Source of the DNA: Collinsella provencensis
GTDB lineage: Bacteria > Actinomycetota > Coriobacteriia > Coriobacteriales > Coriobacteriaceae
Assembly: GCF_900199705.1 (NCBI RefSeq)
Contig: NZ_LT904908.1
Span: 922,530 to 986,529, forward strand
Direction: 5' to 3'
DNA length: 64,000 bases
Each line of letters begins with the position of its first letter. Position 1 is the stretch's first letter. Both the position numbers and the translations under genes were made by a program. This document shows, piece by piece, positions 27,247 through 34,803 of the stretch. The notes under the pieces were generated by a model. That model worked only from the letters and a program-made list of their open reading frames with translations. It was not told the origin of the DNA and did no database searches.

Positions 27247-27561
27247 CTATGCTGCCGTGATATCGATGTCCTTATCGACACCGAGCAGTTGCGCCACGCG
27301 AACCACATTGGGCTGAGCGCCCGTGATGGCAAGACCCTTACCGTGCTCATCGGCGTGGTGTGCGGCACCGACCAATACGCCGATGCCCGTCGAGTCGATA
27401 TAGGCGACGTTCGCAAAATCGAGCTCAACGCGCTCGGTGGGCTGCTCAAGCGCCAGATCGATGGCATTGCGAAGCTTGTCGGCGTTCGAAATGTCAATCT
27501 CACCTGTCACGCTAATCACATAGCACTCGGGATTGGGGTTGGTGGTGATCGTCAATTCCAT
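27247..27561 (-). CDS. STAS-domain anti-sigma factor antagonist
   Basis: The 104-residue single-domain protein has the SpoIIAA/RsbV fold signature VISVTGEIDISNADKLRNAI and VAYIDSTGIGVLVGA, where Ser57 is the predicted phosphorylation site for a partner kinase/anti-sigma factor. Such proteins release an alternative sigma factor when unphosphorylated. No partner kinase or sigma factor gene adjoins it; the flanking genes are tatA and an aminotransferase. Confidence 0.9.
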   Translation of the reverse strand: MELTITTNPNPECYVISVTGEIDISNADKLRNAIDLALEQPTERVELDFANVAYIDSTGIGVLVGAAHHADEHGKGLAITGAQPNVVRVAQLLGVDKDIDITAA

Positions 27562-27607
27562 GCGACATCTTTCCTCTCACATGTCACGTATGTCGTGGCG
27601 CGTCGCG

Positions 27608-28891
27608 TTAAGCGCGCTCTTCCTGGGCGAGCTCGGCGCTTACGAGCTTTACGGCCAGAACGAGCACATCGAGCGCGGCGGCAAGATCCTCAACGCTGGG
27701 ATAGCTCGGGGCGATGCGAATGTTCGTATCCTGCGGATCATTCCCGCCCGGCCACGTTGCACCCGCGGGCGTAAGTACCACGCCGAGCTCCTTGCAAAGC
27801 GCTCCAACGCGCTTGGCAGAACCCGCCGGGCCATCGAAGCTCACGAAGTACCCGCCATGCGGATGCGTCCAAGTGGCGCAGCCCGTACCGGCAAGACCCT
27901 CGGTCAGCTTCTCCTCAACGCAGGCAAAACGCGGGCGCAGGAACTCCGCATGCTTTGCCATGTGCTCACGCACGGCGTCAAGCGTGGGCAAAAAGCGGGT
28001 GTGCATGAGCTGGTTGAGCTTGTTGGCCGAAATGAGACCGACCTTGAGAGTGTTAGCAACCTCGGCAACATTTGCGGGAGAAGAACCGAAGAACGCGATA
28101 CCCGCGCCCGGGAACGTGATCTTGGACGTGGATGCAACGGCGAGGATGCGGTCCTCGTTGCCCGCCTCGCGCGCGTAGTCGAAGATGTTCGCCAGCTTGT
28201 CGGGCTCATCGCCAAAATCGTGTACCGCATAGGCGTTGTCCCACACAATACGGAAGTCCGGAGCAGCTTCCATGGTGGCAAGACGACGCACCGTGTCATC
28301 GGAATACGTGCAACCGGTGGGGTTGGAATACTTGGGGACACAGAACATACCCTTGATGGAAGGATCAGCGGCCACGAGGCGCTCGACTTCATCCATGTCG
28401 GGGCCGGTCTCGGTCATGCACACGGGAATGTTCTCGATGCCCAGATCCTGGGTAAGGCCAAAATGGCGATCGTAACCGGGCGATGGACAGAGCCACTTGA
28501 CACTTTCGAGCTTGTGCCACGGCGTATTGCCAGGAACGCCCTTCTCCCAGTAGTGCACGATGACGTCCTGCATGATGTTCAGGCTCGAAGAGCCCAACAC
28601 GATGGTCTGCTCAGGCGGCACGCCCAAGAACTCGCCTGCAAGCTTGCGTGCGGAGGGGATGCCCTCGAAGCAACCGTAATTTGAGCAGTCGACGCCCCCA
28701 TCGGTAAGGTCGGAGTCGGAGGAGAGAAGATCGAGCATGGGGCGGGAGATGCCCACCTGCTCGGGAGACGGCTTGCCGCGGGCCATATCGAGCTTGAGAC
28801 CGCGCGCCTTGACCTCGGCAACCTGGTCTTTCAAATCGGCGAGCGCGTTGGCGAGCTCGGTGTCGCTCATCTGCTGATACATAGTCTGCAT
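27608..28891 (-). CDS. PLP-dependent aspartate aminotransferase (type Ic-like)
   Basis: The 427-residue fold-type I aminotransferase shows LDMARGKPSPEQ near the N-terminus, typical of the subgroup Ic aspartate aminotransferases. Other motifs are GSSSLNIMQD, CPSPGYDRHF, CVPKYSNPTGCTYSDD, IVWDNAYAVHDF, the PLP-Lys segment VASTSKITFPGAGIAFFG and NIRIAPSYPS. It should exchange an amino group between aspartate (or a similar amino acid) and 2-oxoglutarate. It ends 46 bases before the STAS gene and could be co-transcribed with it. Confidence 0.88.
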   Translation of the reverse strand: MQTMYQQMSDTELANALADLKDQVAEVKARGLKLDMARGKPSPEQVGISRPMLDLLSSDSDLTDGGVDCSNYGCFEGIPSARKLAGEFLGVPPEQTIVLGSSSLNIMQDVIVHYWEKGVPGNTPWHKLESVKWLCPSPGYDRHFGLTQDLGIENIPVCMTETGPDMDEVERLVAADPSIKGMFCVPKYSNPTGCTYSDDTVRRLATMEAAPDFRIVWDNAYAVHDFGDEPDKLANIFDYAREAGNEDRILAVASTSKITFPGAGIAFFGSSPANVAEVANTLKVGLISANKLNQLMHTRFLPTLDAVREHMAKHAEFLRPRFACVEEKLTEGLAGTGCATWTHPHGGYFVSFDGPAGSAKRVGALCKELGVVLTPAGATWPGGNDPQDTNIRIAPSYPSVEDLAAALDVLVLAVKLVSAELAQEERA

Positions 28892-29272
28892 GGCGGACCC
28901 TTTCGTACTGCGGGGAAGCGCGCCGCACGTTCATTCAAGTAGATGCGCGCGCATGTGCATGGAACAGTATATGCGGTTTTTATCCATTACGCAGGCAGAA
29001 GGGGTGCGCCGCAACCAGTCGAAAACCACATGACTTCCACCCTCCATAACTCCACGACAGACCCGCCACAGAAGCGCCATGGTAAACGGTCCGTTTCTTA
29101 AGGCATACGAAAAGTCGAGATCGGCGCTTACGGTTGAATTGGAACCATTTTTCCACCTCTACCTGCTCTTTCACGAAGAGGGCAAAGGCTCATAAGTCTT
29201 TCTTATGGGGTAATGAAGCGGTTTGCTGGCAATAATTGAATCAGCGCAACGGAGTACTTGCAGCGAACTTCA

Positions 29273-29458
29273 ATGCGCATTGTATCGGTGGATGACGAGG
29301 AGGCCGAGGATGCATCCCTTAAAAGGTGCCTCACGCAACGGAAATTCCCGTCCGTATGCGTCATGTACGAACTCTTTCTCCTTCCCCCCTACACAGAGAT
29401 TCGGTCTCCTCGATTCCACCACCGCCACCCGTTCAAGCGATCAGAAAACGAACCTTAA
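29273..29458 (+). pseudogene. Possible remnant of a response-regulator gene
   Basis: Translation from the ATG at 29273 gives MRIVSVDDEEAEDASLKRCL, very like the first strand and acidic pocket of a receiver domain (hydrophobic strand followed by DDEE). The similarity fades after about 20-25 residues and the frame ends at 29458, far short of a full receiver. A degenerate or truncated gene is more likely than a working protein; chance cannot be excluded. Confidence 0.3.
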
Positions 29459-29580
29459 GCGATCGTTTGGCAACCTGCTCAATGCACTCAACATGGCAAC
29501 ACCGCAGTAAACCGGAACGTAACCGCAGCAGTGACGAACCACGACGAGCGCAAATCAACGCCAAGCTTTGAGCGACTCGG

Positions 29581-29616
29581 CAAGAGGGCCCCAACAGGGG
29601 CCCTCTTGTTGTTTCA
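29581..29616 (+). terminator. Strong plus-strand terminator without an annotated gene
   Basis: A perfect 12-base-pair stem, CAAGAGGGCCCC (29581-29592) and GGGGCCCTCTTG (29597-29608), has the loop AACA. TTGTTT follows on the plus strand. The minus side lacks a T-tract, so it is better suited to a plus-strand transcript than to htpG. Confidence 0.7.
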
Positions 29617-29660
29617 GATTGCATTTAGATTCCAACGGCACTAAGGCAGCGTAAACCCAC

Positions 29661-31685
29661 CTACATCAGATCGCAGATCGCGCTGGCGAACGCCACGGGG
29701 TCATCGGGCAAAATGCCCTCGACCAGCAGCGCCTGATCGTAGAGCAAACCGGCATAACGCGCCAGCTTGTCGGTGTCGCCCGCCTCCTGAGCGGCAACGA
29801 GCTTGGCAAACACCGCGTGCTTTGCGTTAAGCTCGAGCACACGCTGGGACTTGGGCATATCGCCCATCTCAGCCTCGGGACCACGCGCAAGCACCTTCTC
29901 CATCTCAAGCGACAGCGGGCCTTCGGTTGTGATGCACGCCGGCGCATCGGTGAGGAGGGCGGAAACCGCGACCTTCTCCACCTTATCGCCCAGGGCCTCC
30001 TTCATGGCATCGAACAAGTCGCCATGCTCCTTAGTAGCCTCCTCGGCATCCTTCTTCTCATCTTCGGTGGCGAGGTCGAGGTCGCCGGTGGCCACGTTCT
30101 TGAGCTCCAAAGAACGATCTTCGACCTCGGGCTCGGCGCCGTCCTCCACGGCCTTGGCCGCGGCCTCGCGGGCGGCATCGTCCTCATAGATCTTGGGCAT
30201 GTTCTTGGCAGTGTAACCGCGCATGGCCTGGAAGGTGAACTCGTCCACGTCGGCCGTGAGCAGCAGCACGTCGTAGCCGCGGTCGAGCACGCCGCGCACC
30301 ACCGGCATCTTGGCAAGGCGGTCGCGGTCGTCGCCGGCAGCATAGTAGATCGTCTGCTGGCCATCCTTCATGGCCTTGGCGTACTCGGCGAGCGTGATCA
30401 TCTTGTTCTCACGGGCGCTCCAGAACAGCAGCAGGTCGGCGAGCTCGTCGGCCTTCATGCCGTAGCTCGAATAGATTCCGAACTTAAGACCGCGGCCGAA
30501 GTTCTCAAAGAACTTCTCGTATGCCTCGCGGTCGTTGTCGCGCATGTTCTCAAGCTCGCTTGTCACACGCTTTTCCACACGCTTGGCAATGGCCTTGAGC
30601 TGGCGATTGTGTTGCAACGTCTCGCGAGAGATGTTGAGCGACACGTCCTGGGAGTCGACCACGCCGCGCACGAAGTTGTAGTAATCGGGCAGCAAATCGG
30701 CACATTTTTCCATGATGAGCACGTTGGAACTGTACAGTGCGAGACCCTTTTCGTAGTCCTTGCTGTACAGGTCGAACGGAGCGCGTTGCGGGATGAACAG
30801 CAGCGCATCGTACTCGAGCGCGCCCTCGGCATGGAAGCTCACCGTGCGGGCAGGATCCTCAAAGTCGTGGAACGTGGACTTGTAGAACTCGGCATAGTCC
30901 TCATCCGACACATCGGAAGAACGCTTTTTCCAGATGGGCGTCATGGAGTTGATGGTTTCGAGCTCCTGATAGTCCTCGTATTCGGGCGTGTAGTCCTCCG
31001 GCGCGTCGGCAGGGCGCTCCTTCTCGCGGCTCTTGGTAACCATCATACGAACGGGATAGCGCACGTAGTTGCTATAGCGACGAATCAGGTTCTTGAGGCC
31101 CCACTCGGAAAGATAGGTGTCGTAGTTTTCACCCGGCTCACCGTTCTCGCCCGGCTCGTTCTCACGGATGGTCAAGATCACATCGGTACCGTGCTCCGAG
31201 CGCTCGCCGTCCTCGATGGTGTAGCCCTCAAGGCCGTCGGACTCCCACACATGTGCGACATCCTCGCCGAATGCACGGCTGACCACGCGCACCTTGGACG
31301 CAACCATGAACGCCGAGTAAAAGCCCACGCCAAACTGGCCGATGATGTCCACATCGCCGCCCTGGCTCTCGGCGTTTTCCTGCTTGAACTCCTGGCTGCC
31401 CGAGTGGGCGATGGTGCCTAGGTTCTTCTCAAGCTCATCGGCGGTCATACCGATGCCGTTATCGGAAACCGTGAGCGTGCGGGTGTCCTTATCAAAGCTC
31501 ACATGAATTGCCAAGTCATCCTGATTGAGTTGAATGCTGGTATCGGACAGGCTCTTGAAGTTGAGCTTGTCCACCGCATCGGATGCGTTGGAGATCAGCT
31601 CACGCAGGAAGATCTCCTTGTTGGTGTAAATCGAGTTGATCATGAGATCGAGCAGCTTTTTGCTCTCTGTCTTGAACTTGCGCAT
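29661..31685 (-). CDS. htpG: Hsp90-family chaperone HtpG
   Basis: The 674-residue protein begins RKFKTESKKLLDLMINSIYTNKEIFLRELISNASDA with the catalytic Glu of the GHKL ATPase. It continues with VSDNGIGMTADEL, GQFGVGFYSAFMVA, the middle-domain LYSSNVLIMEKCADLLPDYYNFVRGVVDSQDVSLNISRE and a C-terminal dimerisation region ending RVLELNAKHAVF. An acidic insert of about 40 residues (EDDAAREAAAKAVEDGAEPEVED and following) lies before the last domain. The ATG at 31685 is chosen because AAGGAAG lies upstream and it matches the family start. Confidence 0.95.
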   Translation of the reverse strand: MRKFKTESKKLLDLMINSIYTNKEIFLRELISNASDAVDKLNFKSLSDTSIQLNQDDLAIHVSFDKDTRTLTVSDNGIGMTADELEKNLGTIAHSGSQEFKQENAESQGGDVDIIGQFGVGFYSAFMVASKVRVVSRAFGEDVAHVWESDGLEGYTIEDGERSEHGTDVILTIRENEPGENGEPGENYDTYLSEWGLKNLIRRYSNYVRYPVRMMVTKSREKERPADAPEDYTPEYEDYQELETINSMTPIWKKRSSDVSDEDYAEFYKSTFHDFEDPARTVSFHAEGALEYDALLFIPQRAPFDLYSKDYEKGLALYSSNVLIMEKCADLLPDYYNFVRGVVDSQDVSLNISRETLQHNRQLKAIAKRVEKRVTSELENMRDNDREAYEKFFENFGRGLKFGIYSSYGMKADELADLLLFWSARENKMITLAEYAKAMKDGQQTIYYAAGDDRDRLAKMPVVRGVLDRGYDVLLLTADVDEFTFQAMRGYTAKNMPKIYEDDAAREAAAKAVEDGAEPEVEDRSLELKNVATGDLDLATEDEKKDAEEATKEHGDLFDAMKEALGDKVEKVAVSALLTDAPACITTEGPLSLEMEKVLARGPEAEMGDMPKSQRVLELNAKHAVFAKLVAAQEAGDTDKLARYAGLLYDQALLVEGILPDDPVAFASAICDLM

Positions 31686-32391
31686 GCGTCGCTTCTTCCT
31701 TTCCATTGCTCAAACTGAGCGCCTACGGGCTGTGGCGATGTCGCCACGTGCCATACGGCGCGCATCAGGTAACGAGAGCTATAGTACCCACATTTGCGCT
31801 CATAAAACCTAAGCGCCTAAGACTTAGATTTTTTTGACATTGCTCATATGCGAAGGAGCTCTTTGCGCACATGACGACTTGAGCACGAGGGGGCAGCACC
31901 CAAAACGCCCGATCGACACTACGCCACGACAACTTTTTTCTGAAATCACGCCAATTGTGGCAATTTTTGCCATATTTGCGTGCCGCACAGCGAGGCAACG
32001 ATGGGAGTGATGGTGCAACCAAAGCATCGCTTACATCGTACAATTCCCGTTATCTGCGGTTTTATTAATCGGACATTGTTGTTATCAACAAAAGAGAGCA
32101 TGCGAGCCAATATGAACGGGCCCTCAGGCATGCAAATCTGGCAAAAACTGCCAGATAACAACAGAATCGAGAAAAAACGGCGAATCCGCCGCGAAGGCCG
32201 CCGTGTTTCACGGGCGCACATCTAACAGGGTGCGTTCACCCAAAACATTGTCCTGATATCGGAAAGTGCGCTCCCCTACGATGTGGTGCTCCACATCAAA
32301 CGCAAAAGCCCGGCTGCACAGAGCAACCGGACTTTTACCAATCGAAAGATAGGAGCTGCGCAAAGCGGAGGGAGCGACTTTCTACATCACC
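31686..32391. other. Intergenic region between htpG and putrescine carbamoyltransferase
   Basis: About 700 bases without a gene. They hold two identical-format dyads TGGCA-N5-TGCCA (31958-31972 and 32139-32153), an inverted decamer TGTTGTTATC/GATAACAACA (32077-32086 and 32154-32163) and a T7 run at about 31830. The left part should carry the htpG promoter. The dyads may be operators, but for which gene is unclear. Confidence 0.45.
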
Positions 32392-33447
32392 CTACTTGAG
32401 GGTCGTGTCCAGGAAGCTGCGGAGCTTGCCCTCGTTGTAGGCGATGAGCGTCTCGTCGGCCTCGCGCAGACGCGGATACAGGAACCAAGCGAGCAGACCG
32501 CGCTGGGTGTGCAAGCGGTTCTCGGCCTCCTGGAACACCAGGGAGCGCGTCGGGTGATCGAGGACCTCGCTCGTGATCTCGACCTCACGGTTGGCGGGCA
32601 GGCAGTGCAGGGCCTTGCAGTGGGCCGGAGCCTTCTCGAGCATCTCCATGTTGAGCTGGTACTTGGGCATGAAGGAGGCCATGCGGTCCTCTTCCTCGTC
32701 CTCGTAACCGTAGTAAGTCCAAACATCGGGCACGATGAAGTCGGCATCCTTGACAGCTGCATCGACGTCGTCGGTCACCACGAGGGTGCCGCCGGTCTCG
32801 GCCATCTTGGCACGGATCTTGGCCTGCTCCTGCTCGGACATGGAGTACTTCTTGGGGGAGCACACGGTGTAATGCAGGCCGAGGGTGGCGCACATGTGGC
32901 CGGTCTCCTTGCTCATGATGCCCGTGTCCTCGCGGGAGTCGCCCACGAACACAACGTTGATGTCCTCGAGCTTCTTGCCCTCGGGCAGATGCTCGCTCAT
33001 GGTGAAGAAGTCGCAAACGCCCTGGGTGGGGTGGTTGTAGTAGGTCATGGCGTTGAACACCGGCACGGTGGCGTACTCGGCGAGGGCGAGCAGCTCCTCG
33101 TGCTCCTTGGCGCGCAGCATAATGCCGTGGGTCATGCTGGAGATAACGCGGGCGGTGTCGCGGATGGCCTCGTGGGAACCGAAGTGAATCTCGCCGGGCT
33201 TGAGGTACAGCGCGTGACCACCGAGGTCGGTCATAGCGGTCTCGAAGGAAACACGGGTGCGGGTGGAGGGCTCCTCGAAGATCATGGCAAGGGAAGCGCC
33301 CTTGAGGATCTTGGGAACAGCACCCTGCATGTCCATTTCCTTGAGCATGCGGATGGTCTCAAACAGGTCAAGCATCTCCTGCTTGGAGAGGTCGATGGTG
33401 TCGAGGAAGTGCTTAACCTCACCGTGGGTGCGCGTCATTGCAGTCAT
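32392..33447 (-). CDS. Putrescine carbamoyltransferase (ornithine carbamoyltransferase family)
   Basis: The 351-residue enzyme has the carbamoyl-phosphate motif STRTR and the HCLPA segment of transcarbamylases. In place of the ornithine-binding SMG loop it has PDVWTYYGYEDEEEDRM, close to the loop of enterococcal putrescine carbamoyltransferase, followed by the equivalent MPKYQLNMEML. A C-terminal helical extension after GLLAWFL also fits that enzyme, which uses it for trimer contacts. It should convert N-carbamoylputrescine and phosphate to putrescine and carbamoyl phosphate. The ATG at 33447 has GAAAGGA upstream. It is divergent from the RpiR regulator and the agmatine genes. Confidence 0.85.
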   Translation of the reverse strand: MTAMTRTHGEVKHFLDTIDLSKQEMLDLFETIRMLKEMDMQGAVPKILKGASLAMIFEEPSTRTRVSFETAMTDLGGHALYLKPGEIHFGSHEAIRDTARVISSMTHGIMLRAKEHEELLALAEYATVPVFNAMTYYNHPTQGVCDFFTMSEHLPEGKKLEDINVVFVGDSREDTGIMSKETGHMCATLGLHYTVCSPKKYSMSEQEQAKIRAKMAETGGTLVVTDDVDAAVKDADFIVPDVWTYYGYEDEEEDRMASFMPKYQLNMEMLEKAPAHCKALHCLPANREVEITSEVLDHPTRSLVFQEAENRLHTQRGLLAWFLYPRLREADETLIAYNEGKLRSFLDTTLK

Positions 33448-33696
33448 GGTCAAATCCTTTCTTGTTGACTGAGCGTCATCTTGACGGGGCGCTCCCCGGG
33501 CCCGGTTGCGCGACCACTCGCACGAACGTTGGGCCCGGACGCCAGGGTTTCGCTGCCCGTCCATTACGCTACGCATCCCCGCATCGCTTTTCTGCTGGAA
33601 GTGACAAGCTGTAAAACGCTGAAACAAAATTGGAGCGTGTTATACTTTTGTGAACGTTGTTACATCAACGAGCTGCGTCGTCGCAATGGAGCGGTT
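33448..33696. promoter_or_regulatory. Divergent promoter region for carbamoyltransferase and RpiR regulator
   Basis: The region between the two start codons contains a plus-strand -10-like TATACT (about 33640) and, just downstream, the dyad CGTTG-N6-CAACG (33655-33670), a candidate operator for the adjacent regulator. Confidence 0.45.
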
Positions 33697-34479
33697 ATGG
33701 GCTTTTTTGACCAAATCAACGAGCATGTACGCGATCTCAACACCAATGAACGCAAGGTGTTTGAATACGTGATCCACCATGCCAACCAAGTCCAAGATAT
33801 GAGCATCCGCGAACTTGCCGCAAGTTGTTTTGTGTCCTCCACCACTATCCTGCGCTTTACCCGAAAGCTGGGGTTTAGCGGTTATCGCGAGTTTTCCGAC
33901 TCCCTCAAGCTCGCCCAGCACACGGCGGCGCAAAGTAGCATCCCCTCGGTGCTGTACCAAAAAACGTTTTCAGAGGAATATCTCAAGGACATCATCGAAA
34001 GCGTGCGCGTGATTTCCAGCTCTTCCATTGAAAAGCTATGCGCGCGCATCGAGCAGGCTCACCGCGTGTACTGTTACGGCCTCAATCTCGACCATGAGAT
34101 CGCGCGTTACATGTATCAGGTGTTGCTGCGTCTAGGGATTCCCGCCATGTTGCCGATGGAACGCCTGGAAAAGCGGCAAGCCATCGAGCGTATGCAAGAC
34201 GACGACGTGCTCCTCGTGTTTTCGCTTTCGGGTGAGAACACCGAGGTCATCGAGTTCGTCGAGCGCGTCTTGTCCCTACACAGCCCCTGCGTCGCCACCA
34301 TCACGCAATCGGGCAAGAACACGCTGATGGGCATGAGCGACTTCGACTTCTACGTCTTTTACAACCGCATCTCAATCGACGGCGAAGACCTGTCCTCGCG
34401 CGCACCGATGCTTTCGCTCGTCGATTACATCTCATATGGCCTGATAAAACGCCGGCAGAAAAGGGAACAGCAGGAGTAG
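33697..34479 (+). CDS. RpiR/MurR-family transcriptional regulator with SIS domain
   Basis: The 260-residue protein has an N-terminal helix-turn-helix (IRELAASCFVSSTTILRFTRKLGFSGYREF, about 35-65) and a C-terminal SIS domain (about 105-245, with VYCYGLNLDHE and LLVFSLSGENTEV). RpiR proteins usually sense phosphosugars, but members are also found beside amino-acid and polyamine genes. Its position suggests control of the agmatine genes and the divergent carbamoyltransferase. The ATG at 33697 has GGAG seven bases upstream; the open frame before it covers the promoter. Confidence 0.88.
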   Translation: MGFFDQINEHVRDLNTNERKVFEYVIHHANQVQDMSIRELAASCFVSSTTILRFTRKLGFSGYREFSDSLKLAQHTAAQSSIPSVLYQKTFSEEYLKDIIESVRVISSSSIEKLCARIEQAHRVYCYGLNLDHEIARYMYQVLLRLGIPAMLPMERLEKRQAIERMQDDDVLLVFSLSGENTEVIEFVERVLSLHSPCVATITQSGKNTLMGMSDFDFYVFYNRISIDGEDLSSRAPMLSLVDYISYGLIKRRQKREQQE

Positions 34480-34485
34480 TTGGTC

Positions 34486-34582
34486 TGACATATGTCGTCG
34501 CCCGCTCGGACAGTCCTGCTCGCACGAAGAGCCCACTGGGCTCTTCGGCTCGTGCGGAACTCGCATTCGACGATATATGTCA
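34486..34582. repeat. Nested long palindrome after the RpiR gene
   Basis: TGACATATGTCGTCG (34486-34500) pairs with CGACGATATATGTCA (34568-34582) at 14 of 15 positions. Inside, GCACGAAGAGCCC (34522-34534) pairs with GGGCTCTTCG and CGTGC (34538-34555). There is no T-tract. It resembles a REP-type intergenic repeat and could also stop transcription from the regulator gene. Confidence 0.6.
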
Positions 34583-34650
34583 AGCCACAGCATCGCGCCA
34601 ACTGACGTACCCGTGCATGTAACGATGTTCTACAAAATGTAACAGATTTC

Positions 34651-34677
34651 CAACTCGTTCCAGGGCGTAACGAGTTG
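34651..34677. promoter_or_regulatory. Nine-base inverted repeat upstream of antiporter gene
   Basis: CAACTCGTT (34651-34659) and AACGAGTTG (34669-34677) form a perfect dyad with a nine-base spacer, 127 bases before the antiporter start. This is a format suited to a dimeric regulator such as the neighbouring RpiR or LuxR protein. Confidence 0.5.
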
Positions 34678-34727
34678 TTACAGCCGCCGATTATCCATAC
34701 ACCTCCCTTTCATAATCAGGGGCGTCA

Positions 34728-34771
34728 CATGGAAGGGGTGCAAGCCGCCCTCACGGGTAGTCCCTTCCATG
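34728..34771 (+). promoter_or_regulatory. Leader hairpin of the agmatine antiporter transcript
   Basis: CATGGAAGGG (34728-34737) pairs perfectly with CCCTTCCATG (34762-34771), enclosing a 24-base loop that contains a smaller CCC/GGG pair. It ends 32 bases before the start codon, so it may control translation or attenuation. It matches no riboswitch that I recognise. Confidence 0.5.
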
Positions 34772-34803
34772 AGGTAGGTCCATATAGGAAAGGGAAACAG
34801 AAT

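Larger units (their letters stand above)
28892..29660. other. Long intergenic region between the aminotransferase and htpG
   Basis: About 770 bases without an intact gene. The left part should hold the aminotransferase promoter. The right part carries a possible response-regulator remnant and a strong plus-strand hairpin terminator, each listed separately. Nothing matches a known RNA gene that I recognise. Confidence 0.5.
34480..34803. other. Leader and intergenic region before the agmatine antiporter gene
   Basis: About 324 bases that contain, in order, a long nested palindrome, a nine-base inverted repeat and a ten-base-pair leader hairpin, listed separately. There is no independent gene, although an ATG at 34732 is in frame with the antiporter gene. 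Confidence 0.5.

Noticed and set aside
29817-31421. 534-codon plus-strand frame
   Set aside because: Antisense to htpG, whose motifs are unmistakable. No independent features.
32392-33447. Ornithine carbamoyltransferase
   Set aside because: The ornithine-specific SMG loop is replaced by a putrescine-type loop, and the gene is beside agmatine deiminases. Putrescine carbamoyltransferase fits better, although an assay would be needed to be certain.
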